This document shows, piece by piece, positions 1 through 7,617 of a stretch of DNA of 18,675 nt (positions within the stretch are counted from its first letter, which is position 1; every line of letters starts with the position of its first letter). Under the pieces are notes generated by a model that did no database searches, was not told where the DNA came from, and saw nothing but the letters and a program-made list of their open reading frames with translations. Location: contig JAKLJM010000016.1 of the NCBI GenBank assembly GCA_023151145.1, positions 1 through 18,675 on the forward strand, in the 5' to 3' direction. The position numbers were made by a program, and so were the translations under genes. Source of the DNA: Bacteriovoracaceae bacterium (GTDB taxonomy: Bacteria > Bdellovibrionota > Bacteriovoracia > Bacteriovoracales > Bacteriovoracaceae).

Positions 1-760
1 CTTCCAAAAAATTTTCTGGGAATATTCCAAACTCTTCTGGATCGACAAGAAATTCATTCATTTCATCATTTTCTACAATCCAAACTTTACTCTTTTTACA
101 TAGTTCTGGCGCACCTTCATTTCCAGCAATTAACATAAATCGGGTGAGCTCTTCTTTGAAAATATCCGCATACTTATTCACATAAGGCTTATGAAAAACC
201 CCAGTAGCACCATACTGACTTTGAGCAACTTTTGAAAATTTTTCTAGTGTATTAAGAGCTGTTCTAAGTCCAATTTGATTTCTCATCTCAGAAAGCTTGG
301 TCAAGTTAGGCAAATAATCCTTTCGATCAAAATAATGAAAATCAAGCAGCATTCCATTTTTTTTCAATTCTTCAACAACTACTTTTGTAGTTAGCCCATC
401 TTTGGCCGGAATGCGCTCACAGCCAGTAATTACTAACCTAACCCCCACCTTTGACAAGAACTTTGCCGTATGAGGAAACAAATAAGGAGAATCATTTTTA
501 CCATCAAAAGGAAAACCTAACTCAAAACTTTTCTCAACAATTGTCTTTTTACTCAAATCATAAATAGATTTCAAGGCACCTTTATATTCAAGATTTGTTT
601 CAGGCTTAAGTCGCCATCCAACAAGAAAAGATGCTTTTTCAACATCACTTACATCGTCTGAGAGTAAAAGCTTCATCATGTCACTAGCTTCCTCGAGCGT
701 TAAATCACTATTCCCTTTTGGACCGGTAGCTACTTTTTTAATGTATTTTTTCAATGTCAT
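1..760 (-). CDS. TrpD2/YbiB-like glycosyltransferase family 3 protein (partial, 3' end outside window)
   Basis: About 253 residues are present; the C-terminus lies beyond base 1. The N-terminal part has the helical domain of the anthranilate phosphoribosyltransferase superfamily (residues about 20-65, with LTLEEASDMMKLLL and FLVGWRLKPET). The central part has the family's NQIGLRTALNTLEKF stretch. The GTGGD phosphoribosyl-diphosphate loop of true TrpD is missing; at that place is FPFDGKNDSPYL, like the YDGR-type segment of the TrpD2/YbiB branch. That branch lacks anthranilate phosphoribosyltransferase activity in E. coli and has been linked to nucleic-acid binding. I therefore do not call it trpD. 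The ATG at 760 is 6 bases after the norD stop with no intervening promoter, so it is probably the last or a late gene of the nor operon. Its role in denitrification, if any, is unknown. Confidence 0.75.
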   Translation of the reverse strand, partial: MTLKKYIKKVATGPKGNSDLTLEEASDMMKLLLSDDVSDVEKASFLVGWRLKPETNLEYKGALKSIYDLSKKTIVEKSFELGFPFDGKNDSPYLFPHTAKFLSKVGVRLVITGCERIPAKDGLTTKVVVEELKKNGMLLDFHYFDRKDYLPNLTKLSEMRNQIGLRTALNTLEKFSKVAQSQYGATGVFHKPYVNKYADIFKEELTRFMLIAGNEGAPELCKKSKVWIVENDEMNEFLVDPEEFGIFPENFLE

Positions 761-766
761 CTCGCT

Positions 767-2590
767 TTATTTCGAAATTTTTATATAAAGAGAACTTAAT
801 ATTTCAGGAAGCTTTTTGGTATTTAAGAGAATGCTATAATTTCCCGGTCCAAATAATTTGGGAAGAAATTGTTTGGCCGAAGGATCTACCGCAACCGCAA
901 ATGGAATAATCCCATCAACAATACATTCTTCAATAGATTTTCTAACATCACTCAAACCATAAACACCTTCGTATCGGTCATAATCCGTAGGTCTACCATC
1001 GGTAAGAATGAGTAAAACTCTTTTCTTCTCTTTCCTCTTAAGTAAAATGCTTTTTGCATGCCTAATAGCTGGACCAATTCGAGTGTAACCTTCGGGATTA
1101 ATATCATCAGCGATATTTTTAAAAGATGACCAATCTGTATTGAAATTCTTCCAGATTGTGAACTTACAAGAGTTTCTAGTATTCGAAGAAAATCCTGCAA
1201 CCATAACAGGATCAGAAAATTTTTCAATGGCTTCACCAAATATCATTAAAGACTCTAAACTTAAATTTAGCACTCTTTGATTTTGAACCCAAGAATCCGC
1301 CGACAAACTATTATCAACCAATATTAGAATACTTAAATCTCTATTTTTTTTATAAAGATCATAATAATTTCTTCCATCAGAAGATAATTTACGCTGAGTA
1401 AGAGTAAAATTTCTTATATAATTATCCAAATCAATAAATCTACCTTCAAACAACTTCTTCTTTTTTTGATAAAGTGAAGTTGCACGTAGCAGTTTTTTAC
1501 GAATTGTTTCTACTTCATTTTGACGCTCTTTAAGTATTTCAATGAGCTTTTTTTGAGGATGAAGTACTTCTTCATCCCGTTTTTTTTCAGGCAATCCATT
1601 TTCTTCAAAAATGGTACACCAATGTTTTTTATAACTTCTTGATTGGTAATCCCATTCATCGTAAAAAAAAGGCTTTACTGATGAAATTGTTCTACTTTGG
1701 CTATCGGCAATTTCAATCCCCATATCCAATTCTGTTTTATATAAAGATTGAGTCATTTTATTTGTGCGAATAACTTCTTGAAGATTAAGTTCATCCAATG
1801 CATCTGCATGCATCTCTAATTCATCTTCTCCATCCATCTCACGTTGTACACCATTGAACTCTTCTAAAGTCTCTACTTTTTCAAAATGACTAAAAACATC
1901 TTGTCCAATATGCTCTTTATTTTCATCAAGATTAATTTTTTTAATATTATGAGTTTTATTATTTTGCAATTCGCTCTTTGGTTCAGGCAAAGCTGAACGC
2001 GATTCAGGCAAATCGTCATCTCCCTTTAAGATATTTTTATTTTTCGGAAGTATTCCAAAAATACCAAAATAGGAAAACCCAAATTCCTGACCAGTTAATT
2101 CTTTATATTTTTCTTCGCTTTGAGCGCAATCAAAATCTAACTTTGCATTTCCAACAACATCTTGAAAAATCTTAAGATAATTGGGAAAAAGTTCTGTGAG
2201 CTTTGATTGGATATCGTCAGAAAGTAAACGAGCTTTTTGCCAGGACTCAAAATCACTGCCTTCAAACTCTCCTCGTTCCTGTGCCAAAATGTATTGACCA
2301 AAAAGATGAAGAATGAGAATTTTAAAATAGTTTAAATTTCTTAAACGATCACTTGACTGAGCACAATATGATGGCAAAAAAATCTTATTTGAGCTTTGAT
2401 ACGCAAGACCATTAGTTGCTCGAATTTCCATTGGTGCATGAAAAATGGCAGAGGCAAAAAATGACATCTGCTCTTTAATTGAATCTAATTCTACAGAGCA
2501 GTTTTGATTCTTTTTTTCTTCAATTCTAGCGATGAGTTTTTTCTTTTTTTGTTTAAAGAAGAAAGAAAAAAGACTTTCATCGAAACTCAT
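767..2590 (-). CDS. norD: Nitric oxide reductase activation protein NorD (VWA domain)
   Basis: 607 residues, normal length for NorD. The C-terminal third (about 417-607) is a von Willebrand factor A domain with an intact metal-ion-dependent adhesion site: DNSLS (D426, S428, S430), the threonine of GYTRIG (T503) and LTDGRPTD (D531). The N-terminal two thirds are a charged helical region typical of the family, including a Lys-rich start (KQKKKK) and an acidic middle (about 230-275). NorD works with the AAA+ ATPase NorQ in the cytoplasm to activate or insert cofactors (notably the non-haem iron) into NorBC. The gene starts 18 bases after norQ ends; the ribosome binding site is weak (ATGGTG). The MoxR-VWA pairing next to norCB makes the assignment firm. 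Confidence 0.93.
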   Translation of the reverse strand: MSFDESLFSFFFKQKKKKLIARIEEKKNQNCSVELDSIKEQMSFFASAIFHAPMEIRATNGLAYQSSNKIFLPSYCAQSSDRLRNLNYFKILILHLFGQYILAQERGEFEGSDFESWQKARLLSDDIQSKLTELFPNYLKIFQDVVGNAKLDFDCAQSEEKYKELTGQEFGFSYFGIFGILPKNKNILKGDDDLPESRSALPEPKSELQNNKTHNIKKINLDENKEHIGQDVFSHFEKVETLEEFNGVQREMDGEDELEMHADALDELNLQEVIRTNKMTQSLYKTELDMGIEIADSQSRTISSVKPFFYDEWDYQSRSYKKHWCTIFEENGLPEKKRDEEVLHPQKKLIEILKERQNEVETIRKKLLRATSLYQKKKKLFEGRFIDLDNYIRNFTLTQRKLSSDGRNYYDLYKKNRDLSILILVDNSLSADSWVQNQRVLNLSLESLMIFGEAIEKFSDPVMVAGFSSNTRNSCKFTIWKNFNTDWSSFKNIADDINPEGYTRIGPAIRHAKSILLKRKEKKRVLLILTDGRPTDYDRYEGVYGLSDVRKSIEECIVDGIIPFAVAVDPSAKQFLPKLFGPGNYSILLNTKKLPEILSSLYIKISK

Positions 2591-2608
2591 AGATACACCA
2601 TTTTTTTA

Positions 2609-3412
2609 CTACATATATAATGAAACAAGATCATTCAATGCTCTAATAACATCTTGATCATCACTTAGGGCATTGGAAATTGCGACTTCACAAGCCTCTC
2701 GTTCATTCAGTCCAGAATTAATAAGTATGGCCGCATTTACAAGTAATCGAGTTGAAACACTTTCGGCCAGGCTTAATTCATGTAGACTTCTTATTTTATT
2801 TGCCAGACTTACAAGCGAGCGGCATCTTTTTTCATCTAACTCACTTTCAGCTCTTATGATTTTTGCTTCAATATCAGGTTTGGCGTAACCAAATTCAATT
2901 GAAACGAATCTTTGTTTTGTTGAAGGCTTAAGTTCCTTAAAAGATTTTTGGTAACCAGGATTATAACTCAAAATAAGCTGAAAACTATTAGGAGCTACAA
3001 TTTTTTCTGATAGTGCGTCGATGTACAAGATACGACGATAATCTGACAGCGAATGGATAAGCACAATAACATCTTCTCTTGCCTCAACTACTTCGTCTAA
3101 GTACAAAAGTGCACCGGTTCTCACCGCACGTGTTAAAGGCCCATCCTGCCAAACGGTTTCATTTCCCTTAATTAAAAATCTACCGATTAAATCCGTCGCT
3201 GATGTGTCTTCGTTACAGGCAACTGTAATCAAAGGTAATTTCAAATCAAAGGCCATGGCATCGACAAAACGCGATTTACCACAGCCTGTTGGACCTTTTA
3301 AAATTAAAGGCAATTTTGCCTGATGACACCTCTTAAAAACGTCTTCTTCATTTCTAACGTTGTTATAAAATGGACGAGAAAAATTAGTGTTATCAGGCAA
3401 GTTGCTATTCAT
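2609..3412 (-). CDS. norQ: NorQ, MoxR-type AAA+ ATPase
   Basis: 267 residues from the preferred start. Walker A is GPTGCGKS (about 40-47) and Walker B is LLYLDE (about 102-107), followed by a sensor-1 region with SYNPGYQ and the C-terminal helical lid. This is the standard MoxR/NorQ architecture. NorQ forms a hexameric ATPase that, with NorD, activates the NO reductase. An in-frame GTG at 3421 would add three residues, but the ATG at 3412 has AGGTGA five bases upstream and is the better start. It overlaps the end of norB by 8 bases, suggesting translational coupling. Its place between norB and norD separates it from other MoxR proteins. Confidence 0.93.
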   Translation of the reverse strand: MNSNLPDNTNFSRPFYNNVRNEEDVFKRCHQAKLPLILKGPTGCGKSRFVDAMAFDLKLPLITVACNEDTSATDLIGRFLIKGNETVWQDGPLTRAVRTGALLYLDEVVEAREDVIVLIHSLSDYRRILYIDALSEKIVAPNSFQLILSYNPGYQKSFKELKPSTKQRFVSIEFGYAKPDIEAKIIRAESELDEKRCRSLVSLANKIRSLHELSLAESVSTRLLVNAAILINSGLNEREACEVAISNALSDDQDVIRALNDLVSLYM

Positions 3413-4742
3413 AAATTTCACCTACAGTTTGTCTTGGTAGTCCAGATTTGATGAACATATAGATATATGCCAAAATTCCAGATAAAAACAAACATGCTGC
3501 TAATAAAAACCCAATAAAATGCGGTTCAATTTCAGTTTGAACAGCAAGAAAATCCATTCCCATTCTTCTTTCTAAAACAACTTGAGCAACACCAGCGACT
3601 CCCATGGCAGTAGTCATGGCAACCATTCCGATATTAGATGCCCAAAAAGCAAATTCTGAAAGATAGTGAGTGTATAATTTTCTTCCTGTCAGTTGTGGAG
3701 TGGCATAGGCCATAATTGCTAGTACTAAACACGCATAAGCTCCCCAAAATGCTAAGTGTCCGTGCATACCAGTCACTAAAGTACCGTGAGTCCATACGTT
3801 AATTTGTGGCAATGTGTGAGCAAATCCTAAAAACCCTGCACCAACAAAACTTAGTACCGAACAAGCGATTGACCATTTCAGTGCCAATCTATTTGGGTGA
3901 TTTCGACCACCTTTATTGGCCATTGTAATGGCGAAAATGGCCATCCCTAAAAATGCCAGAGGCTCAAGTGCCGAGAAAAATCCACCGATCCATAACCAGT
4001 AATTTGGAGTACCGATAAAGTAGTAATGGTGACCAATTCCTAAAATACCAGATAAGAAAGTTAATCCAACAATAACGTATAACCATTTCTCAATGATCTC
4101 ACGGTCAATACCAGTTAATTTAATTAATAAGAATGAAAGGATACCACCCATGATAAGTTCCCAAACACCTTCAACCCATAAGTGAACAACCCACCATCTC
4201 CAGAATGAATCGATTGTTTGGTTGTCATCGTGAATCATACCTGGAAGGTAGAATAAAGCGGCAGCCAATAGACCAAAGAAAAGAATTCCTGATGTCGTAG
4301 TCTTGCGATTTGATTTCCACAGAGTAACGGCCAAGTTAGCTATAAATGATAAAACGTTTACAACCACAAGGTAGTCTAACTCTCTTGGAATTTCTAAGAA
4401 CTTTCGCCCTTCCCACCATCCAAAATGGAAACCAATAACGGCACTTACGGCGACAACCGCTAGGGACCAAAACTGAATTTGAGCAAGCCAAGGCCACTCT
4501 AGTTCACGATCACTTTCTTCCGGAATAATATAATAAGCTGCTCCCATGAATCCAGAAAGTAGCCAAACGACTAATAAGTTTGTGTGTGTTGTACGAGCTA
4601 CGTTAAATGGAATCCATTCGTGCAATCCATCCATTCCAATCCTTGCAAACCCCATGATAAAACCATAGCAAATCTGTAGAAAAAGAAGCAGCATCGAAAA
4701 TGCGAAAAAATTGTATGCTATTCTTTGTGATTTAAATTTCAT
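3405..4742 (-). CDS. norB: Nitric oxide reductase large subunit NorB (cNOR type)
   Basis: 445 residues, a haem-copper oxidase superfamily member of the cytochrome c-dependent NO reductase class. About 12 hydrophobic segments are visible. Ligand-bearing motifs include RTTHTNLLVVWLL (H53, low-spin haem b ligand), HLWVEGVWELIMGG (active-site His and the conserved glutamates of the non-haem iron site), GHHYYFIG (Fe_B histidines) and HGHLAFWGAY (haem ligands). It reduces 2 NO to N2O at a haem b3/non-haem iron centre in the inner membrane, receiving electrons from NorC. There is no N-terminal quinol-oxidase extension, and norC is adjacent, so it is cNOR rather than qNOR. The ATG at 4742 is preceded by AAGGA and lies 15 bases after norC. 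Confidence 0.97.
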   Translation of the reverse strand: MKFKSQRIAYNFFAFSMLLLFLQICYGFIMGFARIGMDGLHEWIPFNVARTTHTNLLVVWLLSGFMGAAYYIIPEESDRELEWPWLAQIQFWSLAVVAVSAVIGFHFGWWEGRKFLEIPRELDYLVVVNVLSFIANLAVTLWKSNRKTTTSGILFFGLLAAALFYLPGMIHDDNQTIDSFWRWWVVHLWVEGVWELIMGGILSFLLIKLTGIDREIIEKWLYVIVGLTFLSGILGIGHHYYFIGTPNYWLWIGGFFSALEPLAFLGMAIFAITMANKGGRNHPNRLALKWSIACSVLSFVGAGFLGFAHTLPQINVWTHGTLVTGMHGHLAFWGAYACLVLAIMAYATPQLTGRKLYTHYLSEFAFWASNIGMVAMTTAMGVAGVAQVVLERRMGMDFLAVQTEIEPHFIGFLLAACLFLSGILAYIYMFIKSGLPRQTVGEIYE

Positions 4743-4757
4743 TGTGTCCGTCCTTTA

Positions 4758-5177
4758 CTATTGGTTAACAGGCTTAGCTGGATAACCGTTAGTATCAATT
4801 TCACTTACCCATTTTAAGAAAGCCACCATTGCCTCTTGATCTTCAGGAGACATGTTGTACTTCACCATTTTTCTTGCTCCTGGATAAACTTGCTCAGGAT
4901 CAACAAGCATTGCCTTAATCCAATCAGGCCCTTTTGTCTCATAGACCTTTGTTAGCTCAGGGGCATAGTATGCTCCTTCTCCTAGTAAAGTGTGGCACCC
5001 CATACAGTTGTTTTTGTCGAAAAGATTCTTCCCGTGGATAACCTGTGGGGTTAGGTTTTCAGCACGTGTTAGCTTTGGTACTTGCTTTAAGGTATCGTAA
5101 GTCAGACCTACGAAAATCATTCCAAAAAACAAAGTACCAATCAAGAAGAAATACTTCGCACCTTTTTTTGATAGCAT
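4758..5177 (-). CDS. norC: Nitric oxide reductase cytochrome c subunit NorC
   Basis: 139 residues. One N-terminal membrane anchor (about 9-27, rich in F/L/I) is followed by a periplasmic cytochrome c domain with CMGCH (58-62) and a probable axial methionine in KMVKYNMSPED (M109). The GEGAYYAPELTKVYETKGPDW stretch between them is characteristic of NorC. It carries electrons from soluble periplasmic cytochromes to NorB. The ATG at 5177 has GGAG nine bases upstream. It is the first gene of the nor operon and faces the divergent c551-like gene across a shared promoter region. Confidence 0.96.
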   Translation of the reverse strand: MLSKKGAKYFFLIGTLFFGMIFVGLTYDTLKQVPKLTRAENLTPQVIHGKNLFDKNNCMGCHTLLGEGAYYAPELTKVYETKGPDWIKAMLVDPEQVYPGARKMVKYNMSPEDQEAMVAFLKWVSEIDTNGYPAKPVNQ

Positions 5178-5265
5178 GTGAACATCTCCAGTTGTTGGTT
5201 AATATTTGTAACGTCACTATTCTTTTAAATTTTACTATTTATCGTCGAACTCTTCATCCCGTATG

Positions 5266-5271
5266 ATAATA
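5266..5271 (-). promoter_or_regulatory. Putative -10 box of the nor operon promoter
   Basis: Reads TATTAT on the minus strand. Its centre is 29 bases from the centre of the dyad at 5289-5306, which would place the dyad near -40 as in class II Crp/Fnr-activated promoters. There is no convincing -35 box, which fits activator dependence. The predicted leader to norC is about 80 bases. In such AT-rich DNA the hexamer alone is weak evidence. Confidence 0.35.
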
Positions 5272-5288
5272 ATTGTTATTTGATATAA

Positions 5289-5306
5289 ATATGATATACA
5301 TCATAT
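5289..5306. promoter_or_regulatory. Perfect dyad, candidate Crp/Fnr-family (FNR/DNR/NNR-like) operator
   Basis: ATATGAT-ATAC-ATCATAT is a perfect 7+7 inverted repeat with a 4-base spacer. The core ATGAT-N4-ATCAT differs from the FNR/DNR consensus TTGAT-N4-ATCAA only at the outermost base of each half-site. Genes norCB and electron-donor cytochromes are classic targets of DNR/NNR regulators. The site sits midway between candidate -10 boxes of the two divergent genes, 29 bases from each. The match is seen in sequence; the regulator is inferred, and none is encoded in this window. Confidence 0.6.
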
Positions 5307-5323
5307 TACATTAATTTAGATCA

Positions 5324-5329
5324 TATTAA
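5324..5329 (+). promoter_or_regulatory. Putative -10 box of the c551-like gene promoter
   Basis: TATTAA on the plus strand, centred 29 bases downstream of the dyad centre, so the dyad would be near -40. The inferred leader is about 40 bases and ends with AAGGAG before the ATG at 5376. No good -35 box is present, as expected for an activator-dependent promoter. Confidence is low because the region is very AT-rich. Confidence 0.35.
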
Positions 5330-5375
5330 AGTAAATTTGGCTTAATATCGACTTTTTTTATCAAGGAGAATTTAA

Positions 5376-5765
5376 ATGAAGATAGCGCTCATCGCTTTTC
5401 TAGGACTAACCATCAACCATCTTCAAGCTGGGACTTTGACGTCTGACACTGCCAATAAGCTTATGACAAAGTCAGGATGTATGACATGTCACTCACAAGA
5501 CACTACCAAAATTGGCCCTTCATATAAGGAAGTTTCAAATCGTTACAACAACCTAACGCCAGAAACTTTAGCCTATCTAAAAGGCGAAAAACCTTTTGAT
5601 TATCTAATGAAAAAAGTGCGCACTGGGACAAAGATCGGTGTGAATAAAAACTGGATGAAATCAAAAGAAGGAAAAACTTACGGAATGATGACTCCAAACC
5701 CACCAACAAGAATTTCTGATGCAGATCTTAAAGATCTTATCACTTATATCTTAGCTCTTAAATAA
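5376..5765 (+). CDS. Periplasmic cytochrome c551-like monohaem protein
   Basis: 129 residues with a signal peptide (about 1-18, ending LQA). The haem site CMTCH (35-39) is followed by KIGPSYKEVSNRY, the usual c551/c552 sequence. Near the C-terminus, MMTPNPPTRISDADLKDLITYIL supplies the axial methionine and the last helix, again c551-like. An insertion of about 25 residues (roughly 57-95) makes it longer than the 80-residue mature Pseudomonas c551. It is probably a soluble electron carrier to NirS or NorC, the role of NirM. The Shine-Dalgarno AAGGAG is well placed. It diverges from norC and appears to share its operator, which supports a denitrification role. The symbol nirM is not given because the identity of the donor cannot be fixed from sequence. 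Confidence 0.85.
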   Translation: MKIALIAFLGLTINHLQAGTLTSDTANKLMTKSGCMTCHSQDTTKIGPSYKEVSNRYNNLTPETLAYLKGEKPFDYLMKKVRTGTKIGVNKNWMKSKEGKTYGMMTPNPPTRISDADLKDLITYILALK

Positions 5766-5774
5766 GTAAAAAAA

Positions 5775-5804
5775 GCGGATAAATATCATCTTGATTTTAT
5801 CCGC
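5775..5804. terminator. Hairpin downstream of the c551-like gene
   Basis: A 9-bp perfect stem (GCGGATAAA with TTTATCCGC) around a 12-base loop, 9 bases after the c551-like stop. On the plus strand it is followed only by CTTCACTTTC, a poor U-tract. On the minus strand it is followed by seven T's. It may therefore be a weak terminator or attenuator for the c551 gene, or a stabilising 3' structure. Confidence 0.5.
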
Positions 5805-5825
5805 CTTCACTTTCAAAATCACGCC

Positions 5826-7613
5826 ATGAAAACAATCGAAAATCAATCTACAGAGACAAATTGTCACTCAAATGAAATAGCGACAAAAAGTTATTTTTTA
5901 GGACCTCAAGCCGAGAATGCTGATTGGTTACGCCATCAAATACTTTATATTCTTGATCACTTCTTTCAATGGCGAAAAGACCATCGGCCAGCAGATGGTC
6001 AGGCTATTTCCCGAGTGGATCAAAAAAATGAGAACTTCTTAAATAATCAAAATAATGTGCAAAGAATGATTCAAGATCTTTGTCATCGTTTTGAAAATGA
6101 AGTTCCACAATTTTCTCCTCGCTACATAGGTCATATGTACTCAGAACTTTCCCTTCCTTCACTACTAGGGAATTTCTTGGCCCTGCTCCATAACCCAAAC
6201 ATCATCTCGACAGAAGCCTCTCGTGTAGGTGCGTTTATTGAAGATGAGGCAATTAAAGATTTGGCCGAAATGCTATTTTATAACAAAGATCAGTCTTTTG
6301 GACACTTCACCTCTTGTGGGACAGTGGCCAACATTGAAGCTCTTTGGCGTGCTCGTTATTGCAACGATCATTTCCTGGCCATGGGTGCGTATTTAAATAC
6401 CAACCATCAATTTGCATTGAGTTTTTTTGAAAGCTGCCACATGGGTTGGGATAAGTTTAATCAATATTGTCGGCAGTATAATATTAAAGAAGATGCTCTA
6501 AAAGAATACAGTTATGTATTTTTGGGGCCGTGGAAAGTGCAAAATATTTATCAAAAAGCCTTTGCAAAACCCTATCAAGGCTCAGTTGTTCTAGTTCCAA
6601 ATTCAAAACACTATTCTTGGTTAAAAGCAGTCTCATTATTAGGCTTAGGGGACGTCAGCTTTATTGGCATCAATCTCACCCATCAAGGGCAAATGTGTGT
6701 AAGTGATTTAGAGAATAAAATTTTGGATCTAAAACAAAAAGATATTCCCATCATGATGATCGTCTCCATCTTAGGAACAACTGAACTCGGTGTCTGTGAT
6801 CCTGTGGATAAGATTCAAAATCTATTAAACAAATATAACGAAAATAAACTTTTTTTCTGGCACCATGTAGATGCCGCTTATGGTGGTTATTTTGCATCGG
6901 CAGTTGATAAAAAACACCTCCACTCTCTTTATCTTTCTCCTGAAGTTGAAAATGCCTTTCGATCATTAAAGAATGTACAATCTATCACCATTGATCCTCA
7001 CAAACTTGGATACATTCCTTATGCATGCGGCGCTTTTTTGGCAAAAAATTCTGACTATTATAAGGTCTCAGCCTTTGAAGCCAAATATATTCAGTCACCC
7101 ACAAAAACGATTGATCGCTGGATGAAAACATTAGAAGGCTCTCGCTCTGCTCAAGGAGCAACTGCAACTTGGCTTTCAAGCAAAGCCTTAGGACTACATC
7201 CTGAGGGACATGGACTCATATTAGGAAGAACAATCAAGGCAAGAATTATACTTGAAGAAAAAATTAAACAACAGTGTCCTAATATGGCGTTACTGGAAAA
7301 AAATGATCTCAATCTACTGTGTATGATTAATAAAGGTTCGGCAATTTCCTTAAGTGATGCCAATGAAAAAACAGAAAAACTAATTGAACTTATCAATCAA
7401 TCAAATAGCTTCATCGTTTCTAAAACAACCCTAAAATCTCCAGAGTATCAAAACATCATTGATTATCACTGCGAAAAATGGAACATAAAAAACGATTCAG
7501 CAGAAATAGTGCTCTTACGCCTTACTCTAATGAATCCCTTTTTTCATAACAATCAAACGAATGTTTCTTTTATCGATGAATTTGCAAACAAGCTAAACGA
7601 ACTTTCATGCTAA
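5826..7613 (+). CDS. Group II PLP-dependent amino-acid decarboxylase, tyrosine decarboxylase-like
   Basis: 595 residues, close to the length of bacterial tyrosine decarboxylases (about 610-625). It has the aligned family landmarks in order: FLGPQAENADWLRHQI near the N-terminus, RYIGHMYSELSLPSLLGN, FTSCGTVANIEALWRARY (phosphate-binding region), PNSKHYSWLKA, HHVDAAYGGY (D349 contacts the PLP ring nitrogen) and TIDPHKLGYIPY (K393 forms the Schiff base). It should decarboxylate an aromatic or acidic L-amino acid to an amine plus CO2; the exact substrate cannot be read from sequence. It is cytoplasmic, with no signal peptide. The ATG at 5826 lacks a visible Shine-Dalgarno, yet homology begins within about 25 residues and no better start is seen. 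It follows the c551-like gene by 60 bases, with a hairpin between, and ends 4 bases before the convergent OsmC-YcaO gene. No amine antiporter gene is adjacent. Confidence 0.85.
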   Translation: MKTIENQSTETNCHSNEIATKSYFLGPQAENADWLRHQILYILDHFFQWRKDHRPADGQAISRVDQKNENFLNNQNNVQRMIQDLCHRFENEVPQFSPRYIGHMYSELSLPSLLGNFLALLHNPNIISTEASRVGAFIEDEAIKDLAEMLFYNKDQSFGHFTSCGTVANIEALWRARYCNDHFLAMGAYLNTNHQFALSFFESCHMGWDKFNQYCRQYNIKEDALKEYSYVFLGPWKVQNIYQKAFAKPYQGSVVLVPNSKHYSWLKAVSLLGLGDVSFIGINLTHQGQMCVSDLENKILDLKQKDIPIMMIVSILGTTELGVCDPVDKIQNLLNKYNENKLFFWHHVDAAYGGYFASAVDKKHLHSLYLSPEVENAFRSLKNVQSITIDPHKLGYIPYACGAFLAKNSDYYKVSAFEAKYIQSPTKTIDRWMKTLEGSRSAQGATATWLSSKALGLHPEGHGLILGRTIKARIILEEKIKQQCPNMALLEKNDLNLLCMINKGSAISLSDANEKTEKLIELINQSNSFIVSKTTLKSPEYQNIIDYHCEKWNIKNDSAEIVLLRLTLMNPFFHNNQTNVSFIDEFANKLNELSC

Positions 7614-7617
7614 TTAC

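Noticed and set aside
952..1239. Open frames on the other frames and strand inside norD, nirS, the decarboxylase and the OsmC-YcaO gene.
   Set aside because: They lie fully within well-supported genes, have no recognisable domain and no ribosome binding sites; they are shadow frames.
767..3412. A MoxR ATPase plus VWA protein pair could be a ternary stress or defence system.
   Set aside because: They directly follow norCB with overlapping genes and match NorQ and NorD in length and motifs, so the NO reductase activation role is adequate.
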